28,753 bases of DNA, taken from an uncultured Bacteroidales bacterium. GTDB lineage: Bacteria > Bacteroidota > Bacteroidia > Bacteroidales > UBA932. The translations under genes and the position numbers were made by a program. The notes beneath the pieces were generated by a model. It worked only from the letters and a program-made list of their open reading frames with translations. It did not search any database and was not told the origin of the DNA. The number at the start of each line of letters is the position of its first letter. The first letter of the stretch is position 1. The stretch is from positions 1-28,753 of the forward strand of contig URDD01000033.1 of assembly GCA_900546395.1 (NCBI GenBank). The letters run 5' to 3'. Positions 16,339 to 23,768 of this stretch are shown one piece after another.

Positions 16339-16810
16339 ATTACGCAACGCTATCCTATATTTTGGACTTCTGCTGCTTTCATCAGTATCGCTTTATGCTC
16401 AGCCGAAAAATGATGATAGCAAAGGATGGAAAGACAGGATAATGAGTGAAAAAATCGCTTTTCTCACTACAGAGGCCAATATAACACCTGAAGAGGCTCA
16501 GAAATTCTGGCCGGTATATAATCAGATATGGGAAGAACGATGGGCATCACGCCGCGACGTCATGGACAGTTTCCGAAATCTGGACATTGCTATCAAAGAA
16601 AACAAGAGTTCCAGAGAAATTTCAAAACTGCTGGACATTTATCTTTCAAAAATCGACATTATGAATGAAAATGATAAAAAGGCCGCAGAAAAATTCAAGC
16701 AGATACTTCCTACTGAAAAAGTCGCGAAAATATATGTCTCAGAAGAAAAGTTCAGACGACAGCAGATTCACAAACTGCATCATAAAGAGCCGCAGGAAAA
16801 CGGGAAATAG
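16331..16810 (+). CDS. Periplasmic Spy/CpxP-like protein
   Basis: A 159-residue protein starting MNKLRNAILYFGLLLLSSVS with a clear signal peptide and probable cleavage after LYA-Q. The mature part is all charged helix: FLTTEANITPEEAQKFWPVY, then EERWASRRDVMDSFRNL and a C-terminal EEKFRRQQIHKLHHK. The T-x-E-A-QKFW-P-YNQ pattern is common in Bacteroidota proteins related to Spy/CpxP stress chaperones and heavy-metal sensors. ATG 16331 is preferred over ATG 16325 and TTG 16322. The start overlaps the upstream gene, implying coupling. A sensing or chaperone role is inference. The final His-rich stretch could bind metal. Confidence 0.7.
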   Translation: MNKLRNAILYFGLLLLSSVSLYAQPKNDDSKGWKDRIMSEKIAFLTTEANITPEEAQKFWPVYNQIWEERWASRRDVMDSFRNLDIAIKENKSSREISKLLDIYLSKIDIMNENDKKAAEKFKQILPTEKVAKIYVSEEKFRRQQIHKLHHKEPQENGK

Positions 16811-16846
16811 ACACGGCGGCCTGTTCATATCATAACAGGAACACAT

Positions 16847-17650
16847 TTAAAACAAATAAAAATCTGATGTAAGGCTGATATACTCGTCTGTATATCGGCC
16901 GTTTTCTTGCATGACAAGCTGCTCCTCAGCAGGATAAGATATCCTTTCTCTTGAAAACTCGGCAACTATCCTGCGCGGCTGTTTGGCAGCGACAGTTTTT
17001 ATCCTGACAATCCTATAAAGGAAAAGTCCACACATTCTGGCATAACGGGTCAACTCAATCTCTATTTCTGAAGGTAAAATAAGAGACAATCTTCCGCATC
17101 CAGAAAGCCTCCTTGCCGCAAATGACAAGATTTCCCTATAAGACATGCTTTCGCAGTGCCTGGCTTCCCGTCTTCTTAAGTCCGGGGATTTGAGTTCACT
17201 TTCAAAATAAGGAGGATTAGAGAAAATATGATCAAAACTCTCAGGAGCGCAGGCTTCAAAAGCTTTTATAGAATCTCCCGAAACTTTATCTTCTCCTTCA
17301 GTAATGAATGGTATGGCGGCATAATCCGTAAGGGAGGCATTGACAGCCTCTAAAGATGAAGACCATGGCGATCTTCTGAAATTTGCTGCAGCTTCCTCCA
17401 CGGACGGGCTATCAATATCGATAGCAACTATCCTGGTACTACCATCCGATACCCCTGAAGTAACGGCTAAGTCAAAATAACGCTGAGCCGCCATTAAAGC
17501 AACTGTTCCTGTCCCTGTGCCTAAATCCAAAGCAAATCTGTCAGCACCTGACACCGTCATAAGTGCACCCAACAGCACTCCGTCCGTATTTACCTTCATT
17601 GCCGATCGCTCGTTAATAACAGAGAATCTCTTGAATCTGAATTCACTCAT
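16847..17650 (-). CDS. tRNA1(Val) A37 N6-methyltransferase-like protein
   Basis: A 267-residue class I methyltransferase related to TrmN6 (YfiC), which makes N6-methyladenosine at position 37 of tRNA-Val in E. coli. It begins MSEFRFKRFSVINERSAMKV, where the FxFKxFxV and MKVNTDGVLLGA patterns are typical. It has the SAM loop DLGTGTGT (about 42-49), an acidic DID pair after it (78-80), and the N6-adenine signature NPPY (145-148). It overlaps the upstream ABC ATPase by 4 bp (17647-17650), so the two share a message. Its end is convergent with the Spy-like gene. The exact tRNA target in this organism is not shown by sequence. Confidence 0.88.
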   Translation of the reverse strand: MSEFRFKRFSVINERSAMKVNTDGVLLGALMTVSGADRFALDLGTGTGTVALMAAQRYFDLAVTSGVSDGSTRIVAIDIDSPSVEEAAANFRRSPWSSSLEAVNASLTDYAAIPFITEGEDKVSGDSIKAFEACAPESFDHIFSNPPYFESELKSPDLRRREARHCESMSYREILSFAARRLSGCGRLSLILPSEIEIELTRYARMCGLFLYRIVRIKTVAAKQPRRIVAEFSRERISYPAEEQLVMQENGRYTDEYISLTSDFYLF

Positions 17651-18339
17651 ATTTTTTCAGTTGCACCAAAACAAGACAAAGACTCATTTTCCACGAAAAG
17701 TCCGTCTTTCATAAACAATGATCTGTCACACATTTCAGCAAGTGATGGGTCATGAGTTACCACAACAATTGTCTGTCCGTATTTATCTCTCAAAGAAAAA
17801 AACAGTCTGTGCAAATCTTCTTTTGTGCGACTGTCGAGATTTCCAGATGGTTCGTCTGCAAAAAGAACTGCCGGTTTATTGACCAAAGCCCTCGCTATCG
17901 CCACTCTTTGTTGTTCCCCACCGGAAAGTTCAGATGGTTTATGCGAGATTCTGGCTTCAAGTCCAAGATCCGACAAAAGGTTAAAAGATGCTGACTTCGC
18001 CTCCTTTTCCGAACGGCCTGCAATCAGGGCCGGTATCATAACATTTTCTATCGCTGTAAATTCTGGAAGAAGATGATGAAACTGAAAAACAAAGCCGATT
18101 TTTTTATTTCTGAATGAAGAAAGAGCCTTCTGGCCAAGGCGAAAAACGTCCGTGCCATCAATTTCAAGCGCTCCGCAATCCGGAGATGACAATGTTCCCA
18201 ATATCTGGAGGAGAGTTGACTTACCTGCCCCCGAAGCACCCATAATGGAAACGACCTCTGATTTTTCCACCTTCAAGTCAATACCTTTCAGTACTTTAAG
18301 TGTCCCGAAAGACTTCTCTATACCTTTTGCTTCTATCAT
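17647..18339 (-). CDS. LolD-like ABC transporter ATPase
   Basis: ATP-binding subunit of the MacB/LolD (ABC3) type, 230 residues. Motifs in order: Walker A GASGAGKST (34-42), Q-loop FQFHHLLPEF (from 85), signature LSGGEQQRVAIARAL (138-152), Walker B VLFADEP (158-164), D-loop SGNLDS and switch His in VVVTHDP (about 191-197). LolD partners with LolC/E to extract lipoproteins from the inner membrane; no permease gene is next to it, as often in Bacteroidota, so the partner lies elsewhere. It is the first gene of a two-gene unit with the TrmN6-like gene, and a hairpin lies in its leader. Confidence 0.85.
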   Translation of the reverse strand: MIEAKGIEKSFGTLKVLKGIDLKVEKSEVVSIMGASGAGKSTLLQILGTLSSPDCGALEIDGTDVFRLGQKALSSFRNKKIGFVFQFHHLLPEFTAIENVMIPALIAGRSEKEAKSASFNLLSDLGLEARISHKPSELSGGEQQRVAIARALVNKPAVLFADEPSGNLDSRTKEDLHRLFFSLRDKYGQTIVVVTHDPSLAEMCDRSLFMKDGLFVENESLSCFGATEKI

Positions 18340-18356
18340 CTTTTGTATATTAGTAG

Positions 18357-18381
18357 CCGCTTTAATAAAATATTAAAGCGG
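18357..18381 (-). promoter_or_regulatory. Perfect inverted repeat in the lolD leader
   Basis: CCGCTTTAATA (18357-18367) and TATTAAAGCGG (18371-18381) are perfect 11-bp arms around a 3-nt AAA. It lies 17 bp before the lolD ATG. A weak -7-like TACCTTTA (18396-18403, reverse strand) would place the start of transcription just upstream, so the RNA would begin with this hairpin. It could be an operator or an RNA-stabilising stem; no T run follows it on the minus strand. Confidence 0.45.
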
Positions 18382-18452
18382 GCCTTATCCGGTAGTAAAG
18401 GTAGCATTAAAAAACTTTTGCATAAAATTTTTGTAAAAAAAATCCAAAAAAA

Positions 18453-18483
18453 TTTGCTCTTTTAAAAAAAGGCTGTATCTTTG
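18453..18483 (+). promoter_or_regulatory. Promoter of tRNA-Pro
   Basis: TTTG (18453-18456), a 19-bp spacer and TATCTTTG followed by CA (18476-18483) make a full consensus Bacteroidetes promoter. A-tracts lie just upstream (18434-18451), which may act as an UP-like element. Confidence 0.88.
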
Positions 18484-18513
18484 CAGTCCAATTCGAAAGA
18501 AACGGAAAACATT

Positions 18514-18587
18514 CGGGGTGTGGCGCAGTTGGCTAGCGCATCTGGTTTGGGACCAGAGGGTCCTGTGTTCGAGTCACAGTACCCCGA
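18514..18587 (+). tRNA. tRNA-Pro (anticodon UGG)
   Basis: The 74-nt sequence folds as a tRNA. The acceptor arm CGGGGTG pairs with TACCCCG, with the C1:G72 pair usual in bacterial proline tRNAs. The anticodon arm TCTGG/CCAGA encloses the loop TTTGGGA, giving anticodon TGG, and the T arm is CTGTG/CACAG with loop TTCGAGT. The discriminator is A73. CCA is not encoded. It has its own promoter and terminator, so it is a single-gene unit. Confidence 0.96.
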
Positions 18588-18590
18588 CTT

Positions 18591-18629
18591 AAAAGAGACT
18601 GACAATAATGTCAGTCTCTTTTCTTTTTT
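18591..18629 (+). terminator. Rho-independent terminator of tRNA-Pro
   Basis: AAAAGAGACTGAC (18591-18603) pairs perfectly over 13 bp with GTCAGTCTCTTTT (18610-18622) around a 6-nt loop, and CTTTTTT follows. It may also slow transcripts leaving the AraC gene on the other strand, though the T run there is short. Confidence 0.92.
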
Positions 18630-18657
18630 GTCAGCATCTTTGTGTAAACAATTATTA

Positions 18658-19506
18658 TTATACTGACGCTCCACGGTACTGGTTTGGAGATAACCCGGTA
18701 TGACGCTTGAAAAATCGCGACAGATAAGACTGGTCAGCAAAATTCAGCTGCTCAGCTATATCCGTCACAGTCAGATCTTTATCATTAAGCAATACTTTTA
18801 TCTCTGCCACTAGCTGCTCGTCAATCAACTCTTTAGGTGTCTTTCCATTCAGATACAAAGTAGTCGCCTTATGCAAATACCTTGGAGAAACACATAATTC
18901 ATCAGCATAGAATGCTGATGAATGTTCTTTTGCTCCATTTTCTCGGATCATCTGCATAAACTTGCGGCACAGTCTCTGGCATCTGGAAAATTCTGGATTT
19001 ACCTCCTGCTTTTCAGGAACAGTATTGAACAGCCACATCAGTACTCCCTGAAGGTAACAATACTCCTGCTGTTCCATAAATTGGGATTCATATCCTGTAA
19101 AAAGCATCTCAGCCACATCCATCCACAAACACAACTGATTCCAACTCTGCTGGCTTCTCCTGTCTGCCGTATGACAATAATACGGATGTTCGTATGCATA
19201 ATTGAAATACGGAGTATCTATAGGAAGCATTGCCTTCAGAAACAAATCTTTAGGAAACATCAGAAGCCTTGCGGAAAAGTCTTCTGATGCTTTCCCTCTC
19301 TGAAGAAGCGTGCCTGTCAGAAATATAAGTTCTGTCTGGTTTTTCAAAATGAAAGTCTGCGCTCCCGTCGATACCTCACATTCTCCTGATATGCATATAA
19401 GATATAGACCACATTTGAAGTGAATAGGATTGTCTGACAAAAAAGCAAGATTCGTATTCACATATCTTATATGTTCAGTATCAGGAAGAATTTTATCGAA
19501 AGTCAT
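18658..19506 (-). CDS. AraC-family transcriptional regulator
   Basis: A 282-residue DNA-binding regulator. The N-terminal half looks like a small cupin-type sensing domain (LYLICISGECEVSTGAQTF at about residues 34-52). The C-terminal 100 residues form the two AraC helix-turn-helix units: YADELCVSPRYLHKATTLYL, then VTDIAEQLNFADQSYLSRFF followed by KRHTGLSPNQYR. It lies 11 bp after the GH78 gene and on the same strand, so it is likely the last gene of the GH76-GH78 operon and may control it in response to a sugar. The ligand is unknown; rhamnose or a rhamnoside is a guess from the neighbour. Confidence 0.9.
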   Translation of the reverse strand: MTFDKILPDTEHIRYVNTNLAFLSDNPIHFKCGLYLICISGECEVSTGAQTFILKNQTELIFLTGTLLQRGKASEDFSARLLMFPKDLFLKAMLPIDTPYFNYAYEHPYYCHTADRRSQQSWNQLCLWMDVAEMLFTGYESQFMEQQEYCYLQGVLMWLFNTVPEKQEVNPEFSRCQRLCRKFMQMIRENGAKEHSSAFYADELCVSPRYLHKATTLYLNGKTPKELIDEQLVAEIKVLLNDKDLTVTDIAEQLNFADQSYLSRFFKRHTGLSPNQYRGASV

Positions 19507-19517
19507 ATTCCCCTACA

Positions 19518-22193
19518 TTACAAATTAATTTCAAATGTCCACTCTCCTGTATAAAGTTCAGTCTTCCAGACCCGGTCTTGCCGCGTCAAGCCATCAGGAA
19601 AATCAGTCTTTACTTTTCGTGCATCAAGTGTAAGAAATGCTTTTGAATTGGATGGCACCTTTACACGATATGTAACTTTATTGCCCTTTCTTTCCCACGA
19701 GGTTCCAATCTCTCCGTTAGGAGAATCATGCGAAGCCCCAAATGAGGAAAGGCCTTCAGCAAAATACGGTTCCAGCCTGAAGCTGCGGAAACCTGAGCCC
19801 GAAGCATCCGGCCTTATACCGGCCAATCCTTTGTAAAACCAGGCTCCTATCTCTCCAAACATCATATGATTGTCTGAAATATCCCGAGTCGCCTCCAAGT
19901 CCCAGTTCTCAAGCAAGGTAGTCGCTCCGTTGACTACCCACCACCCCCATGAAGGATAAGTATTTTGCGTTGCTACCTTATATGCCGCCTCCTTATAACC
20001 GTTCTCACTCAAAGCATTAAGCACAGCCTTTGCTCCCAAAACTCCGCAATCTATATGATAGTCTGTTTCTGCCACCTTTTCTGCCAAGCGAGCTGCAACT
20101 TTCTCCTTCAGTTCATCCGGTACAACTCCCCAAAGCAAAGGAACACTCAATTCTGTCTGGGTTCCTGAAGCATATATGCCATTAACCTTATCCAAATATT
20201 TTTCATTGATGGCATTCCTGATAGATTCTGCCAATGATGAATAATATTCTTTATCTTCCTCTTTCCCGAAAATAGCAGCTGCTTTTGCCAGAATGTTTGC
20301 ATCCGCATAAAAATATACAGAAGATGTCAGCTCCAGGGAAGAACGAGACTTTACCGGAACCCAATCGCCACGCCCCCATGTAGTCAGATGCCCAGGACTT
20401 CTTCTTTCTACATAATCCACATATCTCTTTATATTTTCGTAACAGTCCGCCAATGGTTTAGTATCTCCGTAAAACAAATAAAGATTCCATGGAATTATAG
20501 CTATCGTACTTGTCCAGTCCAGGCCATTGTCCGTACCATAGCCCCATCCTCCTGTAGGTATAATATCAGGCAGAACACCGTTAGGCTGTTGTTCGTCACG
20601 ATGATCTGCCAGCCATTTCTCATATACCGTAATTCCGTCAAAATTAAACAGAGCAGTCTCTATGGCAAGATGTCCGTCTCCGGTCCATCCGTTCTTCTCT
20701 CTTTGAGGACAATCTGTAGGATATCCCATAAGATTTGAAAGATAGGCATTGTCCGTGGCCGTGCACAATTTTTCAATAAGCTCATAAGATGAAGATACCT
20801 TGCCTTTTCTTGGCACATCACTATGAACAGCATAAGCAATCAGAGCTGTATCAGGAATTTCCATCGGGACAGATGTCACTATTTCAACATAACGGAATCC
20901 TTTATAATTGAACCTTGGCATGAATTCATCCTCACCTTTTCCGCTCAGTGTGACAATATCTGTCTGAAAAACATCTTCATCGTCCTTTGGTCTGAAGTAA
21001 ACGTCAATATTAGACAAATCAGCATGACCGTCGTTTCCAAGCCTTTCAGCATGAATAAGACGGAGTTCCGTACCTTCCTTTCCGGAAAGACGCAAACGCG
21101 TCACTCCGGCCATATTCCTTCCAAAATCAAACAGCGTACTTCTATCACCGAGTCTTGTTACCTTAACTGCCTTATATTCGGAAACTTTCCGTATAGGTAC
21201 AGTCTGTTGGGCAGTTACATTTGATGACGGGACACTTCTATATCTGACACGATCCCACCCTGAATCATCAAAGCCCGGTCTGCTCCAACCTTTCTGCTCC
21301 AACCGTGCATCATAGTGTTCTGAAGTATATATACTATTGAAAACCAGAGGTCCTCCTGATGTCTTCCAGTCCAAATCAGATTTGATTGTTTCCTCCGATC
21401 CGTCAGTAAAGCGGACCTTGATATCCAGACAAAACGCCGGTCTGTTACGCCAAGGAGCATTATCAAAATCCCATACTGCACCGGACTGGTGGTTATACCA
21501 CCCGTTACCCAAAAGTACGCCTACTGCATTTTCACCACTTTTAAGCTGACTTGTAACATCATAAGTGACATAAAGTGTACGCCGGTCAAACCGTGTGTAC
21601 ATAGGATCCAGAAAATGATTTCCGATTTTCTCTCCGTTCAAATACAATTCATACAGACCACCTACTGCAATATATGCCCTGGCCGATTCTATTTTCTTTT
21701 CGAGCGTAAACTCTTTTCTAAAATATGGAGCTGGCTTGAATTCTCTGTCGTGACTGTCACTTATCCAGCATCCCTGCCAGTTCTTCTGGCTCATCATACC
21801 TGTTTCAAAGTATGCTGCAGGAGAAACAGAAAGCCGGCCCGATTCATCCCAGACCTTAACTTTCCAGAAATATTCTGTAAAAGGCAAAAGTTCCTTGTCC
21901 GGACATCTTGCAATTACCTCATCCGACAATACTCTTCCCGAAGTCAGGACATTCCCCGTTTCATGTACCACAGACAAAGAGTCAGTACCAAACAGAATTT
22001 CATATGCAGCCTGTTTTCTGATACCGTCCGGAAGACGCCAGGACAAACGTGGAGAAGGGGCATCAATTCCCAATGGAGAAACCAGATGCTCACATCTCTG
22101 ATCCCAATCAAAGACAGCATTATCTCCTTTTGCCTCAAGACAAAACGAAGAAAATACGGTCATAAATACCAAAACCGAAAAATTAACTTTCAT
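19518..22193 (-). CDS. Alpha-L-rhamnosidase, GH78, secreted
   Basis: A secreted glycoside hydrolase of 891 residues that removes terminal alpha-L-rhamnose from plant or bacterial glycans. Residues 1-21 look like a signal peptide with cleavage near LEA-KG. N-terminal beta domains follow, including YFRKEFTLEKKIESARAYIA at 157-176 and YELYLNGEKIGNHFLDPMYT at 181-200. The (alpha/alpha)6 barrel contains DCPQREKNGWTGDGH (494-508), where Glu499 is the expected general acid. Near the end DISDNHMMFGEIGAWFYKGL is the usual second active-site segment. The length is typical and the gene intact. A GGAGG-type ribosome site precedes it. The real substrate is unknown. Confidence 0.93.
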   Translation of the reverse strand: MKVNFSVLVFMTVFSSFCLEAKGDNAVFDWDQRCEHLVSPLGIDAPSPRLSWRLPDGIRKQAAYEILFGTDSLSVVHETGNVLTSGRVLSDEVIARCPDKELLPFTEYFWKVKVWDESGRLSVSPAAYFETGMMSQKNWQGCWISDSHDREFKPAPYFRKEFTLEKKIESARAYIAVGGLYELYLNGEKIGNHFLDPMYTRFDRRTLYVTYDVTSQLKSGENAVGVLLGNGWYNHQSGAVWDFDNAPWRNRPAFCLDIKVRFTDGSEETIKSDLDWKTSGGPLVFNSIYTSEHYDARLEQKGWSRPGFDDSGWDRVRYRSVPSSNVTAQQTVPIRKVSEYKAVKVTRLGDRSTLFDFGRNMAGVTRLRLSGKEGTELRLIHAERLGNDGHADLSNIDVYFRPKDDEDVFQTDIVTLSGKGEDEFMPRFNYKGFRYVEIVTSVPMEIPDTALIAYAVHSDVPRKGKVSSSYELIEKLCTATDNAYLSNLMGYPTDCPQREKNGWTGDGHLAIETALFNFDGITVYEKWLADHRDEQQPNGVLPDIIPTGGWGYGTDNGLDWTSTIAIIPWNLYLFYGDTKPLADCYENIKRYVDYVERRSPGHLTTWGRGDWVPVKSRSSLELTSSVYFYADANILAKAAAIFGKEEDKEYYSSLAESIRNAINEKYLDKVNGIYASGTQTELSVPLLWGVVPDELKEKVAARLAEKVAETDYHIDCGVLGAKAVLNALSENGYKEAAYKVATQNTYPSWGWWVVNGATTLLENWDLEATRDISDNHMMFGEIGAWFYKGLAGIRPDASGSGFRSFRLEPYFAEGLSSFGASHDSPNGEIGTSWERKGNKVTYRVKVPSNSKAFLTLDARKVKTDFPDGLTRQDRVWKTELYTGEWTFEINL

Positions 22194-22200
22194 CCATCAA

Positions 22201-22206
22201 TCCTCC
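22201..22206 (-). promoter_or_regulatory. Canonical Shine-Dalgarno of the GH78 gene
   Basis: The reverse strand reads AGGAGG, ending about 7 bases before the GH78 ATG (22191-22193). Such a site is unusual here, since most genes of the window have only A-rich leaders. It supports the chosen start. Confidence 0.55.
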
Positions 22207-22237
22207 TAGCAAAGAACTTGTTTTCCTAGTAGTACTA

Positions 22238-23431
22238 CTATTTTCGGCTGATATCAAGAGCAGCAAAACGTGCATACATCTCTGCCATTGCCCCCTGGGT
22301 GAGAAGCCATTTTTTCTTATCTTTATCAACATTCTTGAAACTGTCACCGAACAGTCCTTCTTCCGACCTCCCTTTATCCCAAGCAACTTCAAGAGTATTG
22401 CGCACAGCATCCACATATTCTGAATTTCCATCTATTCTATATAATTCGATAAGTCCGCGGAGCATAACGGCGCTGAACCATACATTTCCCTTTTTAAGAA
22501 TCTTCATAGAAATACCTTCTTCACTCTCATAGTCCTCAAAGAAATATCCGTAACAGGCCCTTGCAGTCTGCTGCGCCTCTTCCAAATACTTATTTTCACC
22601 TGTTATGCCGTAAAGAAGAGATGCAGCCTGAACCATCTGACCACTGTTATAGGCAAACTTCCAGTCAGCTATCTTTCCGTCAAGGCTTATATTGTCAAGA
22701 TACAAAGCATCAGTAGTGTCTTTCAAAGTACTTAACGTCCAGTCAAATAACGATTTGCCTGATTCCAGATAAGCCTTGTCACCGGTAGCCTTATAAAGTT
22801 TCAACGCATATACCGCACCAGGAGCATTTGAACAAGTATTTTTCGAATGCTTTTTCTGCTCACACCAATAAATTCCGCCTCCAAGCACATCATCGGTACC
22901 ACTCTCTATGAATTTCCATATCATTTCTGCTTGTTCAAGATAATCCTTCTTCCCTGTAAGTACATACAAATCAGTAAAATCTATACCAAGCCAAACATTG
23001 TCATCATAGAATCTGTCTGACATGGGAGCGCTATTGATATATGAGGAATAAGCACAAGGTTTCCTGCTGCAATCCAAATATTCCCTAAGTCCTGGAAGTA
23101 CTCTACTCTCAAGAGTATCCTGCCAGGAAGGTTCTGATTCCATTATTGCCGCTACTGCTGACAGAGTACCGGAAAACGGCCATAAGTAAGAATATGGATT
23201 TCCTTTTGATGCCTGTTCTTGAGAAGCCAGATATCCGGCTCTGTATTCTTCGTCAAACGGATAGTTCTCTCTAAGCAGAAAAGTTCCTTCAGAAGCATAG
23301 CAGTCATATATAGCCTCCATTGTCTTTCCAGCTCTTTCAAGAAAGATATTTTTCTCAGGTCTGGTACAGGAAAAAGAAAACGACACAGCAGTTGCAACCG
23401 CACAAAAAACAGAAATAGATTTTTTCATCAT
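22238..23431 (-). CDS. Glycoside hydrolase family 76 lipoprotein (putative alpha-mannanase)
   Basis: A 397-residue, probably surface or periplasmic lipoprotein of family GH76, whose known members cut alpha-1,6-mannan. The signal peptide ends in SFSFSC (Cys22 as lipid site). Family marks are RFYDDNVWLGIDF, with the catalytic Asp pair at 143-144, then GGGIYWC (about 184-190), the KNTCSNAPGAVYALKLY segment (197-213), and FAYNSGQMVQAASLLYG in the second half. The length is usual. It lies 44 bp upstream of the GH78 gene and appears to lead the operon. ATG 23428 is a possible alternative start. Mannan as substrate rests on the family, and pairing with a rhamnosidase hints at a mixed glycan. Confidence 0.88.
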   Translation of the reverse strand: MMKKSISVFCAVATAVSFSFSCTRPEKNIFLERAGKTMEAIYDCYASEGTFLLRENYPFDEEYRAGYLASQEQASKGNPYSYLWPFSGTLSAVAAIMESEPSWQDTLESRVLPGLREYLDCSRKPCAYSSYINSAPMSDRFYDDNVWLGIDFTDLYVLTGKKDYLEQAEMIWKFIESGTDDVLGGGIYWCEQKKHSKNTCSNAPGAVYALKLYKATGDKAYLESGKSLFDWTLSTLKDTTDALYLDNISLDGKIADWKFAYNSGQMVQAASLLYGITGENKYLEEAQQTARACYGYFFEDYESEEGISMKILKKGNVWFSAVMLRGLIELYRIDGNSEYVDAVRNTLEVAWDKGRSEEGLFGDSFKNVDKDKKKWLLTQGAMAEMYARFAALDISRK

Positions 23432-23494
23432 TATAATTTTAAATTTACATGGGAAAAGGCCGGTCCGGAAAATACTCCTTTACCGGCATTGCTA

Positions 23495-23502
23495 CAAAGT
23501 TA
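23495..23502 (-). promoter_or_regulatory. Promoter -7 box of the GH76-GH78-AraC operon
   Basis: The reverse strand reads TAACTTTG, a TAnnTTTG match, about 65 bp before the GH76 start. No -33 element at standard spacing was seen, which would suit a promoter needing an activator such as the AraC protein. Confidence 0.45.
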
Positions 23503-23716
23503 TACGTATAGAGTGCAAGACTTGTACGTTTTTATGCAATTTTAGTATAAAAAACTAATTTTATATATAAAACCATTTCCTTCCATAAATAAAATTCTCT
23601 TCAAAGTTCCATTTTAGTCCGACAGCAAAGGAAATACAGTACCGCTGTCTGCACAGTGTTCCGAAAATGAAATATTTTGTACAAATTAAGAAACGGAAAA
23701 ATCATCTGTAAAATTA

Positions 23717-23724
23717 TAATTTTG
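23717..23724 (+). promoter_or_regulatory. Promoter -7 box of the Bcr/CflA gene
   Basis: TAATTTTG matches TAnnTTTG and lies 44 bp before the ATG at 23769. The -33 element is not clear. Confidence 0.5.
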
Positions 23725-23768
23725 CGCCCTGTTTCCCACAACCTGCAAAGGTCTCAAAAATATACAAT

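Larger units (their letters stand above)
23432..23768. other. Divergent intergenic region, GH76 / Bcr-CflA
   Basis: A 337-bp gap between divergent units. It holds the candidate -7 boxes of both genes (23495-23502 minus, 23717-23724 plus). The remainder is AT-rich with short imperfect repeats. I saw no coding frame, RNA gene or clear operator for the AraC regulator. Confidence 0.65.

Noticed and set aside
16820..16839. CCTGTT/AACAGG hairpin between the convergent Spy-like and TrmN6-like genes
   Set aside because: Only 6 bp with an 8-nt loop and no T run on either strand, so it is too weak to call a terminator.
20388..22229. Long plus-strand frames opposite the GH78 gene
   Set aside because: They are complementary-strand shadows of an intact, well-conserved GH78 gene and show no recognisable domain.
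22227..22240. Perfect 14-bp palindrome TAGTAGTACTACTA over the GH76 stop codon
   Set aside because: About two perfect 14-bp palindromes are expected by chance in a window of this size, and it has no loop or T run.
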